From the NCBI RefSeq assembly GCF_008710285.1, contig NZ_VYQF01000003.1:62001-126000 (forward strand): DNA of 64,000 bases, read 5' to 3'. This DNA comes from Ginsengibacter hankyongi (GTDB lineage Bacteria > Bacteroidota > Bacteroidia > Chitinophagales > Chitinophagaceae). This document shows, one piece after another, positions 56,692 through 64,000 of the stretch. The position numbers were made by a program, and so were the translations under genes. The notes beneath the pieces were generated by a model, which did no database searches, was not told the DNA's origin, and worked only from the letters and a program-made list of their open reading frames with translations. How positions within the stretch are numbered: position 1 is the first letter of the stretch; each line of letters starts with the position of its first letter.

Positions 56692-57476
56692 ATATTTGTT
56701 TGGTTTTTTTTCAACAAAAGAAAAGACATAATTCTTATAACCAAGCCAGCCTTTGGGTTTTAAAATTGGTTTAGATTTCTCCAGGTGGCACAAAATTATT
56801 TTCATTAACAGGCCGGCACAAGCGTAAGACGACTGAATTGCGAAAAAAGCGTTCTGAATTGTAGCAACTAACTCCTAAGCATACACTAAAAATGAATTGA
56901 TTTTTGAGATAACCATTTTTGAAATAGTCAACTATTCTTTTAATGGCCGGGAAAGCATTGTAATTCTCGATTTGCTAATACAATAGTTTACTTATCGCCT
57001 ATATTAGGACTTCTACGGAGCAGCTATACGGTGTAAAAATCCTTTGGTACTTTCATTAAGCCGGGTAATCAACGATTTTACATTAGTAAAAATTCTTGTG
57101 GCTTCTACTGCAAAAAAAGTAACTGTACGCAATTTTGCACGTTACTAAAATATCTAAAGAGTATCAACGTTTTATAAACCTGAAGGCGTTGCTAACCCTA
57201 TTTTACATCACTTTCACTACACCTGATCACCTTACAAAAAAGTCACTTTGCATGTATGCTTTGCATATTTTATAGCCAGGCAAAGTATTGATTCTCGGCC
57301 TAATGATTTTTTATTATAAGCCATAAAACGATTAAGAAATAATAAAAAGGATAATTAATTATAGTATAGAAGAGCTTAATGGATAATCAGTTTTTGAATT
57401 TTGGAAAAATCCCCTCATTTCTATGAGGGGATAATTTTTTTAGATTAAATAGAATCTATTTATCGTAAGCAGGGCG
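56692..57476. other. Long intergenic region with a bidirectional terminator at its end
   Basis: About 785 bases between convergent units. No frame with protein-like features on either strand, no RNA gene and no long repeat were recognised, apart from the terminator hairpin at 57411-57430. Decayed gene remnants are possible but not identifiable. Confidence 0.45.
57405..57438. terminator. Hairpin terminator, likely bidirectional
   Basis: CCCCTCAT (57411-57418) and ATGAGGGG (57423-57430) pair perfectly around a four-base loop. T-rich tracts follow on both strands (ATAATTTTTTT on plus, ATTTTT on minus). On the minus strand it lies about 45 bases past the transporter stop. Confidence 0.75.
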
Positions 57477-58466
57477 TCAGCTAAAAACTTCATGCCTGGA
57501 ATCTTTGGAAATATTTTTTATGGTCCACATAACCTTCTTTTCAAAATCATATTTTCGAACCAGGCAATTCTGTTTTGTACAAATACGGCAGGAAAATTGC
57601 TCGCATCCGTCTGAGTGCGCAAATAGTTCAACAGCTTCTCCAAATTCATCCCGGATTAATTTTGCCAAAGCCTCTATTTCAGCGTGCGCTTCATATACAT
57701 TCAGGTACCAGGGCACTGTCAGATGGCAATCGCAATGCAGTGTACTGCCATATTTAATAAAACGAAGATTATGCAGATCAATCCAATTTTCTCTCCTGTT
57801 TTTATTTAGTAAATCAACAAGGTTATGTAATAATTTTGTATCAGCCTCATCCATTATACCGGCAACGGATGTACGAACAATTTTATAGCCCGTAAAAATA
57901 ATAATCAATGCAAAAACAGAAGCTTCCAGGCTATCAAGCCAAACCTGTTTTGTAAAATACAATAATACCAACCCAATAAAAATTCCTAAGTGCTGTAAGT
58001 ATCAGTTTTTAAATGTTTGCCGCTGGCAATTAAAAGTAAAGATTTGTTTTTCTCTCCCGTTGCAACACATATTACTCCCGCAAAATAATTTACAAGAGCT
58101 GTTGTAGCTAACAAAATAATTCCATAATCGAGTTTGGTAATTACGTGCGGATGAAAAAACTTACTACCGATTTATAAATAATAATAATCCCCGCCACGAT
58201 TATCAGGTTGCCTCAACGGCTGCAGAAATAAATTCAACTTTTCCATGCCCGTATGGATGATCCGCATCTTTAGGTTTTGCCGAAAGTTATAAACTGTACA
58301 ATCCCAAGAAACCAGAAGCAATATTTACTATACTTTCCAACGCATCTGTAAGAATAGCAAGGGAACCGGTTAAATACCATGCGGCAAGCTTGATGGAGAA
58401 TAATATAATTGCAATAATAATAATAATGAACTTCTGGAGTCGTATATTCTCTTTTGAACCTAGCAA
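57477..58466 (-). pseudogene. Cation diffusion facilitator (CDF) transporter, broken by three lesions
   Basis: On the minus strand the sequence encodes a CDF zinc/iron/cobalt exporter in pieces. N-terminal helices with AAWYLTGSLAILTDALESIVNIASGFLGLYSL are ended by TAA at 58287-58289, where the family has an aromatic residue before LSAKPKDADHPYGHGKVEFISAAVE. One base is missing near 58205 (ACCTGATAATC for an expected ACCCTG...), then LIIVAGIIIIYKSVVSFFHPHVITKLDYGIILL continues in another frame to SGKHLKTDTYST, where a second one-base deletion near 57988 shifts the frame into the last 164 codons (LGIFIGLVLLYFTKQVWLDSLEAS...). The C-terminal cytosolic domain (LHCDCHLTVPWYLNVYEAHAEIEAL) is intact. 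No ATG precedes the first fragment. The gene is therefore a recent pseudogene. Confidence 0.88.
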
Positions 58467-58566
58467 ACTAAATAATTTTGGACGTGCAAATTACACTTGA
58501 TAATTAATACTTTTCCGTTACCAGTACTTAATTATCTCACATCTTAAAAAACATTAAATTTGCTCT

Positions 58567-59811
58567 ATGCGCAAAACGCTTAACATATTGGCAAGTTCCT
58601 TCCGCCTCACTATGCAGGAGCTAATGGTAAACAAATTGCGTACGGCTCTTTCTCTTATTGGAATTTCATTTGGAATATTTTGCATAATTGGCGTGCTGGC
58701 AACAGTTAACAGCCTTGAAGCGAATATCCAGAATCAAATTAAAAGCCTTGGCACCAATACTATTTATATAGATAAGTGGGATTATAAAGGCGGTCCCGAT
58801 TACCCATGGTGGAAGTATGTTAACAGGCCGGTACCCAAATTTGAGGAAGTAAATTTAATAAAGCAAAGAAGCCGGCTTACAAGTAATGTTGCTTTTGAAA
58901 TTGATACAAGGCTAACCGTTGAATATGAAAATAATGCGCTGGAAGGCGTTACCGTATTTGGCGTTAGTGAAGAAGAAGATGATATCCAGCCAGTAAAAAT
59001 GGCCTATGGGCGTTTTATTTCCGGCGCTGAATTTGCATCCGGAAGTCCGGTGGCAATTATTGGATATACCAATGCAGAAAATTTATTTTTTAGCCCCGAA
59101 CTGGCTATTGGCAAAGAAATTAAAATAAAAGGAATAAAAGCGACTATTATAGGAGTGATAAAAAAAATGGGTACACCCATGATTGGATGGGATTATGATC
59201 AATGCTTTATCACCTCATACAGGTTTGCAAAAGAAATATTCAATGAAGAAAACAGCAGGCCAAAAATTATGGTGAAAGGAAAAGGCAATGTAAGCTCATC
59301 GGCGCTGGCAGATGAACTTGAAGGAGTAATGCGGTCGATAAGAAAACTCAGCCCTAAGCAGGAAGATAATTTTTCTTTAAATCAAATAAGCTCCTTTAGT
59401 GATAATGTAAGTTCTCTTTTTGGGAGTATAAATCTTGGCGGCTGGGCAATAGGAATCTTAAGCCTGATTGTAGGCGCATTTGGTATTGCAAATATTATGT
59501 TTGTAACAGTAAAAGAAAGAACACCAATCATCGGGCTAAAAAAGGCAATTGGTGCAAAAAAGAGAAGCATACTCTCGGAGTTTTTATTAGAGTCAGCCAC
59601 TATTTGTGTTATGGGAGGACTAATGGGTTTACTTCTCGTCTATATTCTTACGTTAGTGCTTACCAATGTGTTTAATTTCCCTGTTTTTATTTCAGCAGGC
59701 ATTCTTACGCTTGCCATTTCAATATGCGTTATCATAGGAATACTTGCAGGTATGATTCCTGCTTATTCGGCTTCCCGTTTAGATGCGGTTGTAGCCATTC
59801 GTTCTAAATAA
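58567..59811 (+). CDS. MacB/FtsX-type ABC transporter permease
   Basis: 414 residues. N-terminal helix after MRKTLNILASSFRLTMQELMVNKLRTALSLIGISFGIFCIIGVLA, then a periplasmic MacB-PCD domain (about 45-270), and three C-terminal helices with the FtsX signature (LGGWAIGILSLIVGAFGIANIMFVTVKERTPIIGLKKAIGAKKRSILSEFLLESATICVMGG and MIPAYSASRLDAVVAIRSK). Part of a type VII ABC system (lipoprotein release or macrolide/peptide export); the ATPase is not nearby. It is 16 bases ahead of tsaD and appears to share a transcript. Confidence 0.93.
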   Translation: MRKTLNILASSFRLTMQELMVNKLRTALSLIGISFGIFCIIGVLATVNSLEANIQNQIKSLGTNTIYIDKWDYKGGPDYPWWKYVNRPVPKFEEVNLIKQRSRLTSNVAFEIDTRLTVEYENNALEGVTVFGVSEEEDDIQPVKMAYGRFISGAEFASGSPVAIIGYTNAENLFFSPELAIGKEIKIKGIKATIIGVIKKMGTPMIGWDYDQCFITSYRFAKEIFNEENSRPKIMVKGKGNVSSSALADELEGVMRSIRKLSPKQEDNFSLNQISSFSDNVSSLFGSINLGGWAIGILSLIVGAFGIANIMFVTVKERTPIIGLKKAIGAKKRSILSEFLLESATICVMGGLMGLLLVYILTLVLTNVFNFPVFISAGILTLAISICVIIGILAGMIPAYSASRLDAVVAIRSK

Positions 59812-59827
59812 TTTTTATTCTAATCTT

Positions 59828-60844
59828 ATGTCTTATATCCTGGCAATTGAATCTTCATGCGATGAAACTGCAGCGGCGGTGTGCAATGATGGCCTTATAC
59901 TGAGTAATATTATAGCGAGCCAGAAAATTCATGAAGAATACGGCGGCGTTGTTCCGGAACTTGCTTCCAGGGCACATTTGCAAGCGATAGTCCCCGTGGT
60001 GGACACTGCGCTAAAAAAGGCAAATGTAAGTTTAGACGAAATAGATGCTTTCGCTTTTACACAATCTCCTGGTTTAATTGGCGCACTGCTTGTTGGAACC
60101 GAATTTGCAAAATCACTTTCACTTGGATGCAATAAACCTTTAATAGCCGTACACCACATGCAGGCGCATGTATTGGCAAATCTTATTCAATCACCCGGCA
60201 AAAAAAATGAAACTCCTTCATTTCCTTTTTTATGCCTAACCGTTAGTGGTGGCCACACGCAGATTGTATTATGTGAAGATTTTTTACAAATGAAAGTGAT
60301 AGGCGAAACACTGGATGATGCAGCAGGCGAAGCGTTTGATAAGTCGGCAAAAATATTGGGGCTCCCCTACCCAGGTGGCCCGTTAATTGACAAATTTGCA
60401 AAAAATGGAAATCCTGAAAAATATAAATTTCCTGAACCAAAAATTGATGAATTAAATTTTAGTTTTAGTGGATTAAAAACATCGATACTTTATTTTATAA
60501 GAGATGAAAAATTAAAAAATGAAAATTTTGTTGAAGAAAATATGGCCGATATCTGTGCATCTGTTCAATCCCGGATTGTTTCAATTTTATTACATAAACT
60601 AAAAAAAGCTTCCCGGGAAACCGGCATCACAGATATCTGTATTGCCGGTGGAGTAAGTGCCAATAAAGGGTTACGCAGAGAATTTGAAAAAATGGGAATT
60701 GAAGAAGGATGGAAAACTTTTATACCAGCATTTGAATATTGCACTGATAATGCGGCAATGATTGCTATAACCGGTTATTATAAATATAAGGCTGGAATTT
60801 TTGAAGATTTATCTGTAGTTCCATCTGCAAGAGCCGTTTTTTAA
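59828..60844 (+). CDS. tsaD: tRNA threonylcarbamoyladenosine transferase subunit
   Basis: 338 residues. Transfers threonylcarbamoyl to A37 of tRNAs that read ANN codons, together with TsaB and TsaE. The ASKHA fold is shown by ILAIESSCDETAAAV at the start; the iron/zinc ligands by HHMQAHVLANL and SGGHTQIVLC; then GEAFDKSAKILGLPYPGGP, NFSFSGLKTSILYFI, and CIAGGVSANKGLR ... CTDNAAMIAITGYYK. Length is normal. Starts 16 bases after the ABC permease and is followed 25 bases later by trmN6. Confidence 0.97.
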   Translation: MSYILAIESSCDETAAAVCNDGLILSNIIASQKIHEEYGGVVPELASRAHLQAIVPVVDTALKKANVSLDEIDAFAFTQSPGLIGALLVGTEFAKSLSLGCNKPLIAVHHMQAHVLANLIQSPGKKNETPSFPFLCLTVSGGHTQIVLCEDFLQMKVIGETLDDAAGEAFDKSAKILGLPYPGGPLIDKFAKNGNPEKYKFPEPKIDELNFSFSGLKTSILYFIRDEKLKNENFVEENMADICASVQSRIVSILLHKLKKASRETGITDICIAGGVSANKGLRREFEKMGIEEGWKTFIPAFEYCTDNAAMIAITGYYKYKAGIFEDLSVVPSARAVF

Positions 60845-60869
60845 TTTTGTCCTTTTTTAAAAGAGCCAT

Positions 60870-61592
60870 TTGTCTAATCAATATTTTCAATTTAAAAAAT
60901 TTAAAGTTCAGCAGGATAAGAGCAGCATGAAAGTTTGTACTGATTCGTGCCTTTTTGGAGCGTGGATTGCCGCTGCACTTGAACAAAAGAATATTAGTGC
61001 TGAAACTATTTTAGATATTGGAACGGGAACAGGTTTGTTAAGCATGATGCTTGGGCAAAAATCAGATGCATGCATAGACGCAGTTGAAATAGATATAAAC
61101 GCATTTGAACAAGCCAAAGACAATGTTGGTGCATCTCCTTGGCACGAACGAATTAAATTATTTCACAGTAATATTAAAAACTTCGATCCTGGTCTTAAAT
61201 ATGACCTGGTTATTTCCAATCCGCCATTTTATGAAAATGATTTAACAGCACAAGATGAAGGTAGAAATATTTCAAAACACAGTATCGCTTTAAGTTTGGA
61301 AGAATTAATCATTATTTCAAAAAATTTATTAAGTAAAGATGGAACGCTTGCAGTATTGCTACCATGGCACAGAACAAAGTTGTTTGAGGATGTAGCATCA
61401 AAATATTCGTTCTTTATCAAGGGAAAAATGCAAGTAAAGCAAACAACATCACATAATTATTTTCGTACAATGCTTATTTTAACGAAAACAAAATCAGAAA
61501 CAATAGAAACTGAATTAACCATTAAGAATAGTGAGAACAACTATTCCGATGAATTTAAGTCGCTCTTAAAGGATTACTATTTATACCTGTAA
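60870..61592 (+). CDS. trmN6: tRNA1(Val) A37 N6-methyltransferase (YfiC/TrmN6-like)
   Basis: 240 residues starting at TTG (60870). The start is chosen because SNQYFQFKKFKVQQDKSSMKVCTDSCLFGAW is the conserved N-terminus of this family; the first ATG (60927) would delete half of it. The SAM-binding loop is TILDIGTGTGLLSMML, then IDAVEIDINAFEQA, and the catalytic NPPF motif is in YDLVISNPPFYEND. It methylates A37 of tRNAVal. It is the third gene in the permease-tsaD set and its stop is 6 bases from the convergent LYS1-like gene. Confidence 0.92.
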   Translation: MSNQYFQFKKFKVQQDKSSMKVCTDSCLFGAWIAAALEQKNISAETILDIGTGTGLLSMMLGQKSDACIDAVEIDINAFEQAKDNVGASPWHERIKLFHSNIKNFDPGLKYDLVISNPPFYENDLTAQDEGRNISKHSIALSLEELIIISKNLLSKDGTLAVLLPWHRTKLFEDVASKYSFFIKGKMQVKQTTSHNYFRTMLILTKTKSETIETELTIKNSENNYSDEFKSLLKDYYLYL

Positions 61593-61598
61593 GAATTT

Positions 61599-62795
61599 TT
61601 ACAAGCCTGCATATTCCTTAAGATAGCCAAACTCATTAGTTAAATTTCCTTCTTTAACAATGGTGGCATTGGTTATAATTTTTGAACCGCCTTTGATCAA
61701 ATCATTCAATATAAATTTTATCAATTGCTCACCGAAATACCTCGAGGCATCCCGTGGCAATTCATTGGGCAAATTGCCCACAGCCATTATATCTATGGAG
61801 TTTTCCAGGTAAGGAATTGTTTTCTTCCCTGTCAATTTATCAACTCCGTAAATAGGATCTTCCATTGTTGCGTCACCGATATTACAGGGCACCGATCCGT
61901 TCCTGTCATCTGAAATATCAGCTATTGTTGTAATTGTAAAATCAGGTTTCTTAATATCAACCATTTCAAAAAGGCGTGGTATCTTTTCTTCCCAATACAC
62001 GCCATTTAACAAGATGTCCGTCTCGCTGATATATTTTTTGAAAAGGCAATTATAATTTTCAGGGTGTTCGTGAAAACCAATTCGGCTATACTTACACGTT
62101 AGTTTATCTTCATAGAGATCTGCTCCTTTTAAATGAACATAAACAGGGTAATCGAATTTTTTTTCAAGGTATTCATCAGGCTCTGCTTCGTGAATTTCCA
62201 TCAGGTTCATAACTTCCAATATTCCATGGGCTACTCTCCCACTGCCGGTTACTGCAATTTTAAGGAGAGGAAGTTGTAATCCAAAATAAGTATGAATCAG
62301 CTGCTGAAATGACTTTTGTTTATAAACCCTTCCCAATTTAAAAGCGCCGGTCCGGTTTCCGTATGCCATCATTCCATTATGCGCACCCACAACTCCGGCA
62401 AAAAAGCCAAAGCCAATTATGCGTGTTCCGTCATCATGCTCCAGGCATTCATAATCTATTAAAGTAATTTTTTTACTGATGATGTTCTGCAACAGTTTTT
62501 GATTATACGGTTGCATTTTTTTTGTATGGGAAAAAAACAAATAAGTTTTTCCGGGTATCAACATCCCAACCGGTACTTCTTTAATGCCCAGTAAAACATC
62601 GCAATCACCAATGTCTTCTTTCACTTCAATTCCTGCTTCAATATATTCTCTGTCTTTAAAACATCTTATTTCACATTGTTGCACTTTTATGGTAACAGAT
62701 AAATTTTGCTGAATCCATTTGCATTGTGCAGGAGTAAGCGCAACACGGTTATCCGGTGGAATTTTTCCCTCTCTTATTAATCCGATTGTCAGCAT
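61599..62795 (-). CDS. LYS1/AlaDH-like NAD(P)-dependent dehydrogenase
   Basis: 398 residues. The N-terminal catalytic domain has MLTIGLIREGKIPPDNRVALTPAQCKWIQQN, typical of the alanine dehydrogenase/saccharopine dehydrogenase (lysine-forming) N-domain; the Rossmann half starts at KIAVTGSGRVAHGILEVMNLM; later DITTIADISDDRNGSVPCNIGDATMEDPIYGVDKLTGKKTIPYLENSIDIMAVGNLPNELPRDASRYFGEQL matches the C-terminal part of LYS1-like proteins. In Bacteroidota this protein is often annotated as NAD(P)-dependent oxidoreductase; whether it acts on saccharopine or alanine is unknown. Single gene; convergent with trmN6. Confidence 0.85.
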   Translation of the reverse strand: MLTIGLIREGKIPPDNRVALTPAQCKWIQQNLSVTIKVQQCEIRCFKDREYIEAGIEVKEDIGDCDVLLGIKEVPVGMLIPGKTYLFFSHTKKMQPYNQKLLQNIISKKITLIDYECLEHDDGTRIIGFGFFAGVVGAHNGMMAYGNRTGAFKLGRVYKQKSFQQLIHTYFGLQLPLLKIAVTGSGRVAHGILEVMNLMEIHEAEPDEYLEKKFDYPVYVHLKGADLYEDKLTCKYSRIGFHEHPENYNCLFKKYISETDILLNGVYWEEKIPRLFEMVDIKKPDFTITTIADISDDRNGSVPCNIGDATMEDPIYGVDKLTGKKTIPYLENSIDIMAVGNLPNELPRDASRYFGEQLIKFILNDLIKGGSKIITNATIVKEGNLTNEFGYLKEYAGL

Positions 62796-62904
62796 TCTTA
62801 TATTTTTCTATTGTAGCAATTTACATTTTATATCATTAAAGAAATATTGAAACGTATTTTGGAAGGATAAGATGGATTGCGTAATATTGCCTCCCGATTT
62901 TAAA

Positions 62905-62988
62905 GCCCGGATGGCGGAATTGGTAGACGCAGCAGACTCAAAATCTGCCGTTCGCAAGGATGTGCAGGTTCGATTCCTGTTCCGGGCA
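62905..62988 (+). tRNA. tRNA-Leu(CAA)
   Basis: 84 bases. Acceptor arms GCCCGGA and TCCGGGC pair perfectly; the D arm has GGCGGAATTGGTAGACGC; the anticodon loop CTCAAAA inside GCAGA/TCTGC gives anticodon CAA (reads UUG); the variable arm is long, as in class II tRNAs; and the T arm is GCAGGTTCGATTCCTGT. The CCA end is not encoded. A terminator follows. Confidence 0.96.
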
Positions 62989-63001
62989 CGGATTTAAAAA
63001 T

Positions 63002-63038
63002 AAAAGCCTTGTCAGCATTAGCTTTCAGGGCTTTTTTA
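63002..63038 (+). terminator. Intrinsic terminator of tRNA-Leu, possibly bidirectional
   Basis: AAAAGCCTTG (63002-63011) pairs with CAGGGCTTTT (63026-63035), one G-T pair, 14-base loop, and six T. The minus strand also gives a T-rich tail, so it could end the restriction enzyme gene as well. Confidence 0.8.
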
Positions 63039-63064
63039 TTTTATAGGGGATGTGACAGGGGACG

Positions 63065-64000
63065 TTACGATTCATTTAAAGCCTTCATTTCGTTTATAAT
63101 TTTCATTGTCTCAACACTCACTGTACAAACTCGTGTTAGTAAATCAATTACATGCTCTTTATAGTCCGAAAATTTGTAAGTATTGAATTTTTCGGCTATC
63201 GTAGGGTCAGAATATTTTTTTTCTTTATATTGGTCAAGTACCCACTCCAAAGCTGAACGATTACCCAGTTTATAATTCCATGCCTCTGCCGGAATACCAG
63301 AAAGCGTTGTTCGCTCATCCAAAATAATTAAATTATTTTCTTTGTCGGTTTTAAGTTTACATTTCGGATTTTTAATTTCTACCGCGTCAGATATTGTCAA
63401 ACCAAAGGGTTTAATCGTTTCGTAGTCGAGATGTAATTTTAATAGAGCCTTTCCCCAATCGCTCCACTTTTTAAAATCTTTATAAAACGGTATCCGTGGG
63501 AACTCTCTTTTTAAATTTAGTTCATATTTTTTACGATAATCCGGATTGTGCAATACAGCGTATACATAATAAAATATTGTTTCTCTAGTAGTATCTTTTT
63601 TCCCGTATCGTTTTATAAATTGGTTAAGTCCCCATTCGGTAATATTATCTAGACGGTTACCGTCTTCATCATATTTATATAGTGGTAAACTTTGAGTTCC
63701 GCCGTTACCTTGTTTTAATAAGCATAAATCAATTACGTGATTTGAAGCCAAACATGCTAAAGGGTTATTTGATACGATACTTAAAAAAGCTATGACGACA
63801 TTTTCCTTATCATTTCCTTTTTTGAAAATGTTTGGCATTTTATATAAAGACCAATTTAACCACTTAGAGTAATAATATTTCTTTTTTACAAAGGGTCTGT
63901 GTAAGGATGTAATTATAGATTCCACATCAAAAAACAGTTCTATGTCTTTTTCAAAGTATTGTCTTATATCTTGTGTCCATTTAATTGTTTTATCAAAATT
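63065..64000 (-). CDS. Type ISP restriction-modification enzyme, C-terminal end only
   Basis: 312 codons are visible; the frame runs open to the right window edge, so the N-terminal helicase/nuclease and methyltransferase domains are outside. A GTG at 63925 is not the start, as the upstream frame (KWTQDIRQYFEK...FDVESII) continues the domain. The visible part matches the C-terminal specificity region of LlaBIII-like single-chain enzymes: SLHRPFVKKKYYYSKWLNWSLYKMPNIF, SLPLYKYDEDGNRLDNITEWGLNQFIKRY, ETIFYYVYAVLHNPDYRKKYELNLKREFPRIPFYKDFKKW, LHLDYE. These proteins methylate one strand and translocate before cutting. It ends just beyond tRNA-Leu, a common integration spot. Confidence 0.8.
   Translation of the reverse strand, partial: NFDKTIKWTQDIRQYFEKDIELFFDVESIITSLHRPFVKKKYYYSKWLNWSLYKMPNIFKKGNDKENVVIAFLSIVSNNPLACLASNHVIDLCLLKQGNGGTQSLPLYKYDEDGNRLDNITEWGLNQFIKRYGKKDTTRETIFYYVYAVLHNPDYRKKYELNLKREFPRIPFYKDFKKWSDWGKALLKLHLDYETIKPFGLTISDAVEIKNPKCKLKTDKENNLIILDERTTLSGIPAEAWNYKLGNRSALEWVLDQYKEKKYSDPTIAEKFNTYKFSDYKEHVIDLLTRVCTVSVETMKIINEMKALNES

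Noticed and set aside
63925-64000. Start codon of the restriction enzyme at the GTG at 63925
   Set aside because: The same frame remains open to the window edge and the upstream residues (KWTQDIRQYFEK) fit the domain, so the gene is partial and starts outside.

Overview
The window is chromosomal DNA from a member of the Bacteroidota, most likely the family Chitinophagaceae. Supporting signs are a type IX secretion C-terminal sorting domain on a giant secreted protein, a TonB-dependent receptor with a carboxypeptidase-like N-terminal domain, families largely confined to this phylum (DUF6266, DUF6089, DUF2851, DUF2520), A+T-rich intergenic DNA, and a TAnnTTTG-type promoter element. The species cannot be fixed from the sequence alone.

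Layout. 1-8.9 kb: a cation/proton antiporter cut by the window edge, a coiled-coil lipoprotein, a large MscS-type channel, a small lipoprotein, an FAD-linked oxidase, a membrane protein and a DHFR-like reductase. 8.9-18.4 kb: an accessory-looking stretch with foldback repeats, orphan hairpins and terminators, a DUF6266 protein, a Ysc84/SYLF protein, a 1501-residue secreted propeller/PA14/fibronectin protein, a lipoprotein and a DUF6089 barrel. 18.4-30.0 kb: a zinc alcohol dehydrogenase, then five two-component genes, including a 2043-residue hybrid kinase whose N-terminal half is an array of about ten 92-residue HAMP units. None of the five has a DNA-binding output domain or an obvious membrane segment. 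30.1-39.2 kb: an alpha-glucan module (GH13 amylase, MFS disaccharide-type transporter, glgC, glgA on the minus strand; FHS sugar transporter and ROK kinase on the plus strand) that would link starch/maltose breakdown, glucose uptake and phosphorylation, and glycogen synthesis.

39.3-50.2 kb: a TonB-dependent receptor, a NAGPA-type glycosidase, a truncated Uma2 fragment, lipA with a membrane or secreted partner, an OsmC protein, and a compact minus-strand block (DUF2520, KdsC-like phosphatase, UbiA prenyltransferase, Maf, DUF2851). 50.5-56.7 kb: topA, a SirB1-type protein, an O6-alkylguanine DNA repair protein, a lipoprotein sugar dehydrogenase and a VIT1-like metal transporter. 57.4-62.8 kb: a cation diffusion facilitator broken by one stop and two frameshifts, an ABC permease-tsaD-trmN block and a LYS1-like dehydrogenase. 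62.9-64 kb: tRNA-Leu(CAA) with its terminator, and immediately beyond it the C-terminal end of a restriction-modification enzyme of the type ISP kind that runs off the window, which looks like the edge of a defence island.

The most unusual items are the poly-HAMP kinase and its output-less signalling cluster, the foldback repeat family and the orphan terminator near 9.6 kb, the ROK kinase lacking its zinc cysteines, the FAD oxidase with Trp where the flavin-linking His is usually found, and the restriction enzyme abutting tRNA-Leu.
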